DNA of 64,000 nucleotides from Methylobacterium sp. J-048 (GTDB lineage Bacteria; Pseudomonadota; Alphaproteobacteria; Rhizobiales; Beijerinckiaceae). Both the position numbers and the translations under genes were made by a program. Position 1 is the first letter of the stretch. Every line of letters starts with the position of its first letter. Shown here piece by piece: positions 17,601 through 26,353 of this stretch. Below the pieces are notes generated by a model, which was given only the letters and a program-made list of their open reading frames with translations, made no database searches and was not told where the DNA came from. The stretch covers positions 34,726 through 98,725 of the forward strand of contig NZ_JAKSYL010000084.1 in assembly GCF_022829515.1 (NCBI RefSeq), read 5' to 3'.

Positions 17601-19927
17601 GCAGCCTCGGCGTCACCCTTAAGGCGCCGGAACGCACCCGCCCGCGCCAGGATCTGACCCTCCCGGTGCAGCTCACCGGGATGAAGCCCGGCGAGGCGGC
17701 CCGGATCACCGTGGCGCTGGTCGATGTCGGCATCCTCAACCTGACCCGCTACGAGGCGCCGAACCCGACCCAGTACTTCCTCGGCCAGAGGGCCCTGGGG
17801 CCGGAATTCCGCGACCTCTACGGCTACCTGATCGACGGCATGCAGGGCTCGGCCGGGGCGATCCGCTCCGGCGGCGACGCGGGCGGCGGCGAGCTCGCCG
17901 ACGCGCCGCCAACCCAGGCGCCGCTCGCCCTGTTCTCGGGCGTCGTGACCGTGGGGCCGGATGGCGCCGCCAGCGTCACCTTCCCGCTGCCGGCCTTCAA
18001 CGGCACCGGCCGGGTGATGGTCACCGCCTGGAGCGGCGACCGGGTCGGCCAGGCGCAGGCGGACGTGATCATCCGCGACCCCGTGGTGCTCGCCGCCACC
18101 CTGCCGCGCTTCCTCGATACCGGCGACCGCTCGCGCCTGTTCGTGGCGCTCGACAATGTCGAGGGCCGGGCCGGCGACTACACGGTGGACATCGCCCCGT
18201 CCGGCCCGATCCTGATCGGCGCCAGCGCGTTGCGGCAGACGATCCGGCTGGAGGCCGGGGGACGGGGTCAGGTCGCGATCCCGCTCACCGCCGCGGGGCC
18301 GGGCACGGCGCGGCTCGACCTCGCCCTGTCGGGGCCGGGTCTCGACGGGACCCTGAGCCAGAGCTTCGCGCTCGGCGTGCTGCCGGGGACCGGGGCGCTG
18401 CTGCGCCGCTCGGTGCGAACGCTCGCCCCCGGGACCGGCCTGACGGTCAGCGCCGACCTGCTGGCCGACCTGCTGCCGGGCACCGGCAGCGTCTCGCTCT
18501 CGGCCTCGGCGCTGCCCGGCCTCGACGTGCCGGCCCTGCTCCAGGCCCTCGACCGCTATCCCTATGGCTGCTCCGAGCAGATCGTCAGCCGGGCGATGCC
18601 GCTGCTCTACGTCAACCGCCTGGCCGCCCTGGACAAGCTCGCCCTCGACGCCAACGTCGACGACCGGGTGCGCGAATCGATCGAGCGGCTGCTCGCCCGC
18701 CAGGATGCGAGCGGCGATTTCGGCCTGTGGTCGGCGCAAGGCTCAGGCGACCTCTGGCTCGATGCCTACGTGACCGACTTCCTCACCCGCGCCCGGGAGC
18801 GCGGCTTCGCGGTGCCCCAGGGGGCCTTCGCCCAGGCCCTCGACCGTTTGCGCAATACGGTCGCCAACGCCACGGAGGTGCGGGACGGCGGCGCCGACCT
18901 CGCCTACGCGGCCTACGTCCTGGCCCGCAACGGCCGGCCGGTGATCGGCGACCTGCGCTACCTCGCCGACACCAAGCTCGACGCCTTCGCCACCGGGCTC
19001 GCCCGGGCGCAGCTCGCGGCTTCCCTGGCGCTGCTCGGCGACCGGGGCCGCGCCGCCACGGTGATGGACTCGGCGCTCGCCGCGCTGAAGTCCCGGCGGG
19101 ATGCGGGCCTCTACCGGGCCGATTACGGCTCCCGCCTGCGCGACGGCGCCGGGCTGATTGCCCTGGCGGCGGAGAGCGGGCTCACCCAGGCCGCCCTGGC
19201 CCCGGTGGCCGCCATCATCGGCGAGGAGCGGCAGGATACGCGAGCGACCAGCACGCAGGAGAATGCCTGGCTGGTGCTCGCCGCCGAAAGTCTGTCCAAG
19301 GAGGCGGAAGCGCTGTCCTTCAGCCTCGACGGCGTGGCGCAGACCGGTGCGCTCGCCCGGATCTACCGGGGGGCGGCGCTGGAGGGGCGCAACGTCGAAC
19401 TCACCAATACCGGCCGGGCGCCGGTGCAGGTGGCCCTGGGGGTGAACGGCAGCCCGCTGGTGCCCGAGCCCGCCGCGGCGCAGGGCTACACGATCGCGCG
19501 CACCTTCCACCGGCTGGACGGCAGCCTGGTCGATCCGGCCCAGGGCCTGCGCCAGAACGACCGGCTCGTGGTGGTGCTCAAGGTCACCGAGGACAAGGCC
19601 CGGGCCGCCCGGCTCCTGCTGGTCGATCCGCTGCCGGCGGGCCTCGAGATCGACAACCCGAAGCTGCTCGACGCCGACGCCCTCCAGGGCCTCGCCTTCG
19701 CCAAGTCCGACGTGCAGCCGGTCCACACCGAGTTCCGTGACGACCGGTTCGTTGCCGCCTACGACCGCACCCCGGAGCAATCGGCGTTCTTCACCGTGGC
19801 CTACACGGTCCGGGCGGTCTCGCCGGGCAGCTACGTGCATCCGGGCGCCTCGGTGGAGGACATGTACCGCCCGGCCCGGTTCGGCCGCATGGCGACCGGG
19901 AGCGTGGAGATCGGCGCGGCTCGGTAG
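14630..19927 (+). CDS. bacterial alpha-2-macroglobulin (YfhM-like)
   Basis: A 1765-residue exported protein with a signal peptide (LAGALALLAGLACGPALAQ). The repeated MG beta-sandwich domains include YLFTERGVYRSGETVQI and YVPERLEVTLKA. The thioester motif YPYGCSEQ has its cysteine at C1314 and glutamine at Q1317, and an alpha/alpha-toroid and C-terminal bait-receptor region follow. Family members trap foreign proteases in the periplasm through the thioester. The usual partner gene, penicillin-binding protein 1C, is absent from both sides. The Met chosen precedes the signal peptide. Confidence 0.92.
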   Translation: MAWRNRLAGALALLAGLACGPALAQTTPAARAASRPAAVQAPTFKKNFVRNDLASAAVRLEAALRAEAGAPLRPAGQSLAAGQALLAADKPDAALAPLTAAVAADPADIRAWQAYARAAAAAVETLEENDYQGRARLRDRAVAAAYRAYERSGSPADAAASLAQLAAVEAGQSSWRPALEAYAASLALDDVPGIRRTYEALRVEHGFRILGYKVDADAAAPRLCFTFSEPLLPKTDYAPYVAVSGSSSAAVTAEGAQVCVDGLKHGGRYAVVLRQGLASTVGESLLTSADYEIYVRDRAPQVRFTGRNYVLPRTGQAGVPLVSVNAAKLDVEVLRIGDRGLLPTLRSEDFLGQLSGATARTLAAEKGVRVWKGTLDTAKAELNQEAVTAFPVLQALGRLEPGLYVMLARPSGTGAPDEDSYETQATQWFVVSDLGLTATKGRDGVHVVLRSLASAQVLPGAEIRLIARNNEVLGTARTDAQGHAAFDPGLARGEGGTAPSLVVAQAGDDYGFLDLSLGAFDLTDRGVKGRPESGGLDAYLFTERGVYRSGETVQITALLRDPRNAAVPDLPLTLVVKRPDGVEYRRVSVPDQGLGGRALPLPLLSGAMHGTWRVAAYTDPKAPALGTTSFLVEDYVPERLEVTLKAAQAALRRGEAAQIDVAARYLYGAPGAGLDVSGSVVVQAASGSGITGLAGYTIGLDDEAVEPSVQELSTHATTDAQGHATVTVPLPQVAAPRPLEAKITLAVGEPGGRALSRSLTLPILPAGPVLALRKTFSELKAGDRAGFEAAFAAPDGTLLARPGVTWTLSRVERTYQWYRSDGRWSFEAVKTSRRVASGSLDLTAGAPGRIEAPVGEVGRYRLEIATAGAPEATASLGFEVGWGGSETADAPDLLDLTLDKPAYAAGDTLRATLSPKFKGQASLMVVSDRVHETVEVSVPAGGTTVSLPVKAAWGAGAYLVATAYRPLDQAAKRLPGRALGLAWFSVDRERRSLGVTLKAPERTRPRQDLTLPVQLTGMKPGEAARITVALVDVGILNLTRYEAPNPTQYFLGQRALGPEFRDLYGYLIDGMQGSAGAIRSGGDAGGGELADAPPTQAPLALFSGVVTVGPDGAASVTFPLPAFNGTGRVMVTAWSGDRVGQAQADVIIRDPVVLAATLPRFLDTGDRSRLFVALDNVEGRAGDYTVDIAPSGPILIGASALRQTIRLEAGGRGQVAIPLTAAGPGTARLDLALSGPGLDGTLSQSFALGVLPGTGALLRRSVRTLAPGTGLTVSADLLADLLPGTGSVSLSASALPGLDVPALLQALDRYPYGCSEQIVSRAMPLLYVNRLAALDKLALDANVDDRVRESIERLLARQDASGDFGLWSAQGSGDLWLDAYVTDFLTRARERGFAVPQGAFAQALDRLRNTVANATEVRDGGADLAYAAYVLARNGRPVIGDLRYLADTKLDAFATGLARAQLAASLALLGDRGRAATVMDSALAALKSRRDAGLYRADYGSRLRDGAGLIALAAESGLTQAALAPVAAIIGEERQDTRATSTQENAWLVLAAESLSKEAEALSFSLDGVAQTGALARIYRGAALEGRNVELTNTGRAPVQVALGVNGSPLVPEPAAAQGYTIARTFHRLDGSLVDPAQGLRQNDRLVVVLKVTEDKARAARLLLVDPLPAGLEIDNPKLLDADALQGLAFAKSDVQPVHTEFRDDRFVAAYDRTPEQSAFFTVAYTVRAVSPGSYVHPGASVEDMYRPARFGRMATGSVEIGAAR

Positions 19928-20129
19928 AGGCGCCAGCGACGGATCGCTCGGCGGCCGATGCGGGTCTGTCGAATCGCGCGCGATGCCGACCAACCCGCCG
20001 AAGCGCAACCGCCCGGCCGCGCCCTCACCAGGTCGCTGCATTGCAGCAGCGGCATGGTGCATTGCGGAACCTCGGCTGGCGCCCTCCATTCCTCCAGGTC
20101 CCGTTCGGAACCCGTGGAGGTCATGCCCG

Positions 20130-21254
20130 ATGCCGGACCTTGATGCCCTGACCGGCCGTGCCGCCTCCGTGCTGGCCTATCTGCCGTGGTGGGCCGAGAG
20201 CCTGATCGTGATCGTCGCCTGCTGCGCCGTGGTGATGCCGCTGCACGGCGTCGCCTACCGGGCGCTGAAGCGGGCGGTGGCAGGCAAGAGCCTGTTCTGG
20301 CGCTCGCTGGTTTCCCGCACCCACGGCCCAAGCCGGCTGGGCCTGATCGTCGTGGCGATCAGCATCGCCTCGACCACGGTGCACCTGTCCTGGGAGGTGC
20401 GGATCGCCCTCAACCAGATCCTGCTGGTCGCCTTCGTGACCCTGACCGGCTGGTGCTGCGCCACCGCGCTCCACATCGCCACGGTGATCTACCTGCGCCG
20501 GTTCAAGCTCGACGCCGAGGATAACCTGCTGGCGCGCAAGCACTTCACGCAGATGCGCATCCTGGAGCGGGCCGCCGTGACCCTGGTCGGCCTCATCACG
20601 GTCTCGGTGGCGCTGATGACCTTCGAGCCGGTGCGCCAGTACGGGGTGAGCCTGCTGGCCTCGGCGGGCGCCGCCGGCCTGATCCTGGGCCTCGCCATGC
20701 AGCCGGTCCTGTCGAACCTCGTGGCCGGCATCCAGATCGCCATCACCCAGCCGATCCGGATCGAGGACGCGATCATCGTCGAGAACGAGTGGGGCTGGGT
20801 CGAGGAGATCACCGCGACCTACGTGGTGGTGCGCCTGTGGGATTGGCGCCGGCTGGTGCTGCCGCTGACCTACTTCATCCAGAAGCCGTTCCAGAACTGG
20901 ACCCGCGACGGCGCCTCGCTGATCGGCAGCGTGTTCCTCTACGTCGACCACCGCGCCCCCGTCGCGCGGATGCGCGAGAAGCTGTCGGAGATCGCCGCCG
21001 CCACGCCCCTGTGGGACGGCAAGGTGGTCAACCTTCAGGTCTCGGACGCCAAGGAATCGACCATCGAGATCCGGATGCTGGTGAGCGCCCGCAACGCCCC
21101 CCAGGCCTGGGACCTGCGCTGCGTGATCCGCGAGGCGATGATCACCTGGCTCCAGGCCGAGCATCCGGAGGCCCTGCCGCGGCACCGCACCGAGTGGGTC
21201 GGTGCCGAGGACGCGCCCCTGCGTCGGGCGGACGGGCAGCGGATCGCGGCGTGA
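20130..21254 (+). CDS. MscS-family mechanosensitive ion channel
   Basis: A 374-residue inner-membrane channel with hydrophobic segments at about residues 15-35, 65-85, 90-115 and 150-170. The pore-lining helix region is LLASAGAAGLILGLAMQPVLSNLVAGIQIAITQPIRI, and the MscS beta domain is visible as VIVENEWGWVEEITATYVVVRLWDWRRLVLP. It opens under membrane tension to release solutes. GGAGG lies nine bases before the chosen ATG. It follows the macroglobulin gene by 200 bases. Confidence 0.92.
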   Translation: MPDLDALTGRAASVLAYLPWWAESLIVIVACCAVVMPLHGVAYRALKRAVAGKSLFWRSLVSRTHGPSRLGLIVVAISIASTTVHLSWEVRIALNQILLVAFVTLTGWCCATALHIATVIYLRRFKLDAEDNLLARKHFTQMRILERAAVTLVGLITVSVALMTFEPVRQYGVSLLASAGAAGLILGLAMQPVLSNLVAGIQIAITQPIRIEDAIIVENEWGWVEEITATYVVVRLWDWRRLVLPLTYFIQKPFQNWTRDGASLIGSVFLYVDHRAPVARMREKLSEIAAATPLWDGKVVNLQVSDAKESTIEIRMLVSARNAPQAWDLRCVIREAMITWLQAEHPEALPRHRTEWVGAEDAPLRRADGQRIAA

Positions 21255-21257
21255 TCC

Positions 21258-21380
21258 CGGGATTCCAAAGGGCCATGCCCTTTGGTGGGTCGTCAGGGCG
21301 GAGCCCGACATCGGGCGAAGCCCGGCAGCTGGGCTTTGCCCTGCACCCACGAAAGGTCTCGGACCTTTCGAAACCGGACC
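21258..21380. repeat. GC-rich imperfect palindromic intergenic repeat
   Basis: A run of short stem-loops (CCAAAGGGCCATGCCCTTTGG, GAAAGGTCTCGGACCTTTC) between mscS and rlmN, in the same style as 8900-9045. It lies between converging genes and could terminate both transcripts. Confidence 0.45.
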
Positions 21381-21384
21381 TGCG

Positions 21385-22677
21385 TCAGTCGTCGAGGCCG
21401 GCGTAAAATCCCTCGGCGCCGATGCCTTCCTCCTGCATCAGCCGGGCCCGGGCGCGCAGTTTTTCCGTCTCGCTCTTGAGCTGGCCGCAGGCGGCCAGGA
21501 TGTCCCGGCCCCGGGGCGTGCGCACCGGCGAGGCGTAGCCGGCGTTGAACACGATCTCGGAGAAGCGCTCGATCCGGTCCCAGTCCGAGCATTCGTAGCG
21601 GCTGCCGGGCCAGGGATTGAACGGGATCAGGTTGATCTTGGCCGGGATGCCCTTGAGCAGGCGGACCAGCTCGCGCGCATCCGCGTCGGAATCGTTGACG
21701 CCCTTCAGCATCACGTACTCGAAGGTGATGCGGCGCGCGTTGCTCACGCCCGGATAGGTCCGGCACGCATCGAGCAGTTGGGCGATCGGGTATTTGCGGT
21801 TGAGCGGCACCAGCTCGTTGCGCAGATCGTCGCGCACGGCATGGAGCGAGATCGCCAGCATGGCGTTGGCCGCCTCGCCGAGGCGGGGAATCTGCGGCAC
21901 CACCCCGGAGGTCGAGACCGTGATCCGCCGCCGGGACAGGCCGAGCCCCTCCTGATCCGAGATCACGCCGACCGCGTCGATCACGGCGTCGAGATTGTAC
22001 AGGGGCTCGCCCATGCCCATGAACACGATGTTGGTGACCAGCCGTCCGACCTCGCCGGCCCCGGAGGCGTCGCGGCTGGGCATCTGGCCGGCCCAGTCGC
22101 CGAGCTCGTCCCGGGCGACCACGAGCTGCTGCACGATCTCAGCCGACGAGAGGTTGCGCACGAGGCGCTGCGTGCCGGTGTGGCAGAACGAGCAGGTGAG
22201 GGTGCAGCCAACCTGGCTCGACACGCAGAGCGTGCCGCGGTCCGGGCCCGGGATGTAGACGCACTCGATCTCGGCGCCGCGATTGTGTTCCTGCGGGTTG
22301 GTGGGCGCCATGCGCAGCAGCCACTTGCGGGTGCCGTCGCGGGAGACCTGGCGGCTCGCCACCTCGGGCCGCTCCAGGGTGAAGTGCCGCGCGAGCTCGG
22401 CCTTGAGCGCCTTGCCGACATTGGTCATCGCGGCGAAGTCGGTCGCCCCGCGGAAATTGACCCAGTGCCAGATCTGGCCCGCCCGCATGCGGCTCTCGCG
22501 CTCGGGCACGCCCATGCCGATGAGCTGTGCCTTCAGCGCATCCCGGGTCAGCCCGACCAGCGACGGCGGCCGCCCGGGGAGCAGCGCGGGTTGGAAATCG
22601 GGCACCTTCTCGATCGCGGGTTCGGCCGCGCGGGCGCTGTCGAGCGACGGCGTCGCCATGATGATCGGTCTATCCAT
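21385..22677 (-). CDS. rlmN: dual-specificity 23S rRNA (A2503)/tRNA (A37) methyltransferase RlmN
   Basis: A 431-residue radical-SAM enzyme that makes 2-methyladenosine in 23S rRNA and some tRNAs. The Fe-S motif C-x3-C-x2-C is seen in [23 protein letters not shown] and [22 protein letters not shown] are family signatures, and the resolving cysteine is in RYECSDWD. The start was taken at MDRPIIM; a Met six codons later is possible. It is downstream of grxD but separated by a strong terminator, so it has its own transcript. Confidence 0.95.
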   Translation of the reverse strand: MDRPIIMATPSLDSARAAEPAIEKVPDFQPALLPGRPPSLVGLTRDALKAQLIGMGVPERESRMRAGQIWHWVNFRGATDFAAMTNVGKALKAELARHFTLERPEVASRQVSRDGTRKWLLRMAPTNPQEHNRGAEIECVYIPGPDRGTLCVSSQVGCTLTCSFCHTGTQRLVRNLSSAEIVQQLVVARDELGDWAGQMPSRDASGAGEVGRLVTNIVFMGMGEPLYNLDAVIDAVGVISDQEGLGLSRRRITVSTSGVVPQIPRLGEAANAMLAISLHAVRDDLRNELVPLNRKYPIAQLLDACRTYPGVSNARRITFEYVMLKGVNDSDADARELVRLLKGIPAKINLIPFNPWPGSRYECSDWDRIERFSEIVFNAGYASPVRTPRGRDILAACGQLKSETEKLRARARLMQEEGIGAEGFYAGLDD

Positions 22678-22774
22678 AGCTGTGGAACGGTTCTGATATA
22701 GGCGATCGTGCCGGCGAACGCGAATGCGCCCCGCCCACGGGTGACCCGACCGGGCGCGATGGCAGCCGGACATG

Positions 22775-22798
22775 AAAAAGGGCGCCCGCGGGCGCCCT
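22775..22798 (-). terminator. rho-independent terminator after grxD
   Basis: On the minus strand AGGGCGCCC and GGGCGCCCT form a perfect stem around a tiny loop and are followed by TTTTTC. It lies 27 bases after the grxD stop codon. Confidence 0.85.
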
Positions 22799-22824
22799 GA
22801 TCCATCCTATGAAGTCCGAAAAAA

Positions 22825-23163
22825 TCAGGCAGCGGCGGTCTTCACCGGCACGCCCTTCTCGGCCAGGAAGGTCTGCAGCTCGCCCGACTGGAACATCTCC
22901 CGGGTGATGTCGCAGCCGCCGACGAACTCGCCCTTCACGTAGATCTGCGGGATGGTCGGCCAGTTCGAGAACGCCTTGATGCCCTCGCGGATGCCCTGAT
23001 CGGCGAGCACGTTCACGCCCTTGAACGGCACTTCGAGGTAGTTGAGGATCTGCACCACCTGGCCCGAGAAGCCGCATTGCGGCATCTGCGGCGTGCCCTT
23101 CATGAACACCACCACGTCCTGGGAGGCGATCTCGTTCTGGATGGTCGTGTTGGCGTCGGTCAT
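22825..23163 (-). CDS. grxD: Grx4-family monothiol glutaredoxin
   Basis: A 112-residue monothiol glutaredoxin with the CGFS active site (PQCGFSGQ) and glutathione-binding elements NWPTIPQIYV and GGCDI. It carries 2Fe-2S clusters and works with BolA proteins in Fe-S trafficking and iron sensing. ATG at 23163 has GAGGA seven bases upstream; an adjacent GTG one codon earlier is less likely. A bolA gene lies upstream on the same strand, but a DUF29 gene sits between them. Confidence 0.95.
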   Translation of the reverse strand: MTDANTTIQNEIASQDVVVFMKGTPQMPQCGFSGQVVQILNYLEVPFKGVNVLADQGIREGIKAFSNWPTIPQIYVKGEFVGGCDITREMFQSGELQTFLAEKGVPVKTAAA

Positions 23164-23205
23164 CACTCTATCCTCGGTTATTCGATCTCGTATGTGCGGT
23201 CTCGA

Positions 23206-23700
23206 TCAGCGGCGCGCAACCGAGGCGGCGATCACACGAAGCGACTGATCGATATCAAAGCGTTCGATCAAAAGGTCCTCGGCCGCGATCGGGCACGCCT
23301 TCGGTAGTCCCGGAAGAATCTGGTTCCCAAAGGCGCCGAGACCAGCCTCTGCGGCCGTGACCGCGGATTTCCAGATCCTGGGCCAGTTCAACCTCTGCCG
23401 CATCGACGACTCGTACGCGTTCCAAGCCGTGATCTGGAATGTCGCGATCTCCTCGCGCCAATGCAAGCTTGACGGGGCGAGGGGTGCGGAGGCGCGCTTC
23501 AGGAGGTGGGCGAGCGTCTGGATCAGCAGGCCCTCGACCGCCCGCAAATGGGATCGCCCCACGCTCTCGATCTCCTCCGCGACGTTCGCCCAGTCGACCG
23601 CATTCGACAGGTCGCTGCGGGTTCCGAGCGCGCGCAGAGCCGCAGCCTGCTCCTCGGCCCAGGTGACGATGTCGTCGTCGTAGAGACTCGGTCGGTCCAT
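23206..23700 (-). CDS. DUF29 family protein
   Basis: A 164-residue helical protein of the DUF29 family, recognised by its LYDDDIVTWAEEQAAALR opening, DWANVAEEIESVGRSHLRAVEGLL and WNAYESSMRQRL. The function is unknown; the family is abundant in cyanobacteria and some alphaproteobacteria and often spreads in mobile contexts. It lies between bolA and grxD, genes that are usually adjacent, so it may be a later insertion. Confidence 0.85.
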   Translation of the reverse strand: MDRPSLYDDDIVTWAEEQAAALRALGTRSDLSNAVDWANVAEEIESVGRSHLRAVEGLLIQTLAHLLKRASAPLAPSSLHWREEIATFQITAWNAYESSMRQRLNWPRIWKSAVTAAEAGLGAFGNQILPGLPKACPIAAEDLLIERFDIDQSLRVIAASVARR

Positions 23701-23724
23701 CGGGACGACTCTCGCGAACGGGCG

Positions 23725-23961
23725 CTAATCTTGAGGGACGCCCGTGGTCAGCGCAAGGGCGTGCAGCACGCCGCCCATTCGGCCCTGGAGCGCGCCGTAG
23801 ACCATCTGGTGCTGGGCGACCCGGGTCTTGCCCTTGAAGGCCGCGGACAGGACGGTGGCGGCGTAATGGTCGCCGTCGCCGGCGAGGTCGCGGATCTCGA
23901 CCTGCGCGTCGGGCAGCGCTTCGCGGATCATGCGCTCGATCTCGCCCGCATCCATCGGCAT
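23725..23961 (-). CDS. BolA family protein
   Basis: A 78-residue BolA/IbaG-like protein. It shows the acidic N-terminus (MPMDAGEIERMIREALP) and the helix-turn-helix-like VAQHQMVYGALQGRMGGVLHALALTT, with the conserved histidine used for cluster binding with monothiol glutaredoxin. It follows purL by 27 bases on the same strand and precedes DUF29 and grxD, so all four may share a transcript. Confidence 0.93.
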   Translation of the reverse strand: MPMDAGEIERMIREALPDAQVEIRDLAGDGDHYAATVLSAAFKGKTRVAQHQMVYGALQGRMGGVLHALALTTGVPQD

Positions 23962-23988
23962 CGGGAAACTCCTGGGCGTAAGGGGGGT

Positions 23989-26214
23989 TCAGGCAGCGGG
24001 TGCGGCCGGCTGGCTCGCCATGTAGTTCGGCAGCCAGCCCTCATGGGCCGCACTCAGCTCGGACAGGGATATGGTCTCGCCGCCCGGCAGGGTCAAACGG
24101 TCGGAGCCGGTAACCCCGACCACAGCGGCATCGATGCCCTGGGCCGAGGCGCTGTAGAGCAGGTCGGTGGCCGCCTCCGGATCGACCGCCAGCAGGTAGC
24201 GGGCCTGGTCCTCGCCGAACAGGTAGGCATGGGCCGGCAGGTCCACCGGCACCTCCGGCAGGGCCGCGCCGATACCGCCGGCCATCGCCATCTCGGCGAG
24301 CGCCACGGCGAGACCGCCATCGGACAGGTCGTGGACGGTGTCGACCGTGCCGGAGAGGATCAAGGCGCGCACGAAGTCACCGTTGCGGCGCTCGACCGAG
24401 AGGTCGACGGGGGGCGGGGCGCCCTCTTCCCGGCCCTCGATCACCGCGAGATAGGACGACTGGCCGAGCCAGCCCTCGCCGGAGCCGACCAGCACCAGCA
24501 CGTCACCCTCGCGCTTGAGCGCGATGGTGGCGTGGCGCTCCACGTCGTCGAGCACGCCGACGCCCCCGATGGTCGGGGTCGGCAGGATGCCGACGCCGTT
24601 GGTCTCGTTGTAGAGGGAGACGTTGCCGGACACGACCGGGAAGTCGAGGGCCCGGCAGGCCTCGCCGATGCCCTGGAGGCAGCCGACGAGCTGGCCCATC
24701 ACCTCGGGCTTCTCCGGGTTGCCGAAGTTGAGGTTGTCGGTGATGGCGAGCGGGCGGGCGCCCACCGCGGTGATGTTGCGCCACGCCTCGGCCACCGCCT
24801 GCCGACCGCCCTCGACCGGGTCGGCCTCGCAGTAGCGCGGGGTGACGTCACAGGTGATTGCCAGCCCCTTCGGCCCGTCCTCGACCCGGACGATGGCGGC
24901 GTCGCCGCCGGGCTTCTGCACCGTGTTGCCGAGGATGAAGTGGTCGTACTGCTCGTAGACCCAGCGCTTCGAGGCGAGGTCAGGCGAGCCGACCAGGCGC
25001 TTGAGTGCGTCGGTGAGCGAGGCCGGCGCCGGCACCGTGGCGGCGGCGATCACCGGCTGGTGGGTGTTGGCCAGGTGCGGCCGGTCGTAGAGCGGCGCCT
25101 CGTCGCCCAACTCCTTGATCGGCAGATCGGCCACGGTCTCACCGTGCCACTTGACGACGAAGCGCAGCGTGTCGGTGGTCCGGCCGATCACCGCGAAGTC
25201 GAGCCCCCACTTCACGAAGATGCTTTCCGCCTCCGCCTCCATGCCGGGCTTGAGCACCATGAGCATGCGCTCCTGGCTCTCGGACAGCATCATCTCATAG
25301 GGGGTCATGCCGGCCTCGCGGGCCGGCACCTTCTCGATGTCCAGCTCGACGCCGAGGTCGCCCTTGGCGCCCATCTCGACCGCCGAGCAGGTCAGCCCCG
25401 CCGCGCCCATATCCTGGATGGCGATCACCGCGCCCGAGGCCATCAGCTCCAGACAGGCTTCGAGCAGCAGCTTCTCGGCAAAGGGATCGCCGACCTGCAC
25501 GGTCGGGCGCTTCGACTCGGAGGCCTCGTCGAACTCCGCCGACGCCATGGTGGCGCCGTGGATGCCGTCGCGACCGGTCTTGGAGCCGAGATAGACGATC
25601 GGGTTCCCGACGCCGGTGGCCGCCGCGTAGAAGATCGCGTCGGTGCGGGCGAGCCCCACCGCCATGGCGTTGACCAGGTTGTTGCCGTCGTAGCGGCGAT
25701 GGAATCCTGTCAGGCCGCCGACGGTCGGCACGCCGAAGGAATTGCCGTAGCCGCCGACGCCCGCCACCACGCCCGAGACCAGGCCGCGGGTGCGCGGGTG
25801 GTCGGGCGAGCCGAAGCGCAGGGCGTTGAGCGCCGCGATCGGCCGGGCGCCCATGGTGAACACGTCCCGCAGGATGCCGCCGACGCCGGTCGCCGCGCCC
25901 TGGTAGGGCTCGATGTAGCTCGGGTGGTTGTGGCTCTCCATCTTGAAGACGCAGGCAAGCCCGTCGCCGATATCGATGACGCCGGCATTCTCGCCCGGAC
26001 CCTGGATCACGTGAGGGCCCGACGTCGGAAGCCCCTTCAGGTGCTTGCGCGACGACTTGTACGAGCAGTGCTCGTTCCACATCGCCGAGACGATGCCGAG
26101 TTCGGTGAGCGTCGGGTCGCGCCCGATCAGGCCGCGGAAGCGCTCGTACTCCTCCGGCGTGAGGCCGTGCTGGGCCACGAGCTCGGGGGTGATCGGAACG
26201 TCGTTGCGGAACAT
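23989..26214 (-). CDS. purL: phosphoribosylformylglycinamidine synthase subunit PurL
   Basis: A 741-residue small-type PurL, the catalytic subunit of FGAM synthase in purine biosynthesis. Typical elements are [14 protein letters not shown] [13 protein letters not shown], the ATP-binding [37 protein letters not shown], and the second half starting at [12 protein letters not shown]. It lacks a glutaminase domain, so it needs separate PurS and PurQ, which are not in the window. It leads the purL-bolA-DUF29-grxD row. Confidence 0.96.
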   Translation of the reverse strand: MFRNDVPITPELVAQHGLTPEEYERFRGLIGRDPTLTELGIVSAMWNEHCSYKSSRKHLKGLPTSGPHVIQGPGENAGVIDIGDGLACVFKMESHNHPSYIEPYQGAATGVGGILRDVFTMGARPIAALNALRFGSPDHPRTRGLVSGVVAGVGGYGNSFGVPTVGGLTGFHRRYDGNNLVNAMAVGLARTDAIFYAAATGVGNPIVYLGSKTGRDGIHGATMASAEFDEASESKRPTVQVGDPFAEKLLLEACLELMASGAVIAIQDMGAAGLTCSAVEMGAKGDLGVELDIEKVPAREAGMTPYEMMLSESQERMLMVLKPGMEAEAESIFVKWGLDFAVIGRTTDTLRFVVKWHGETVADLPIKELGDEAPLYDRPHLANTHQPVIAAATVPAPASLTDALKRLVGSPDLASKRWVYEQYDHFILGNTVQKPGGDAAIVRVEDGPKGLAITCDVTPRYCEADPVEGGRQAVAEAWRNITAVGARPLAITDNLNFGNPEKPEVMGQLVGCLQGIGEACRALDFPVVSGNVSLYNETNGVGILPTPTIGGVGVLDDVERHATIALKREGDVLVLVGSGEGWLGQSSYLAVIEGREEGAPPPVDLSVERRNGDFVRALILSGTVDTVHDLSDGGLAVALAEMAMAGGIGAALPEVPVDLPAHAYLFGEDQARYLLAVDPEAATDLLYSASAQGIDAAVVGVTGSDRLTLPGGETISLSELSAAHEGWLPNYMASQPAAPAA

Positions 26215-26353
26215 GCGAAGGTCTCGGCAGAGAGCGGCCCGTCCCGGAGGACGCGTACCGCGGCGAACCCGAACCGGGCTGAGATCTCAGGCTGCCCCGG
26301 CTCTAAAGCGGAAGCGCCCGCGCTGGCAACATCCGCCGGCGCGGGGCTGGGGG

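Noticed and set aside
15298..17622. 774-codon frame inside the alpha-2-macroglobulin gene
   Set aside because: Frame-shifted shadow of a gene with intact motifs; arginine-rich and without recognisable domains.
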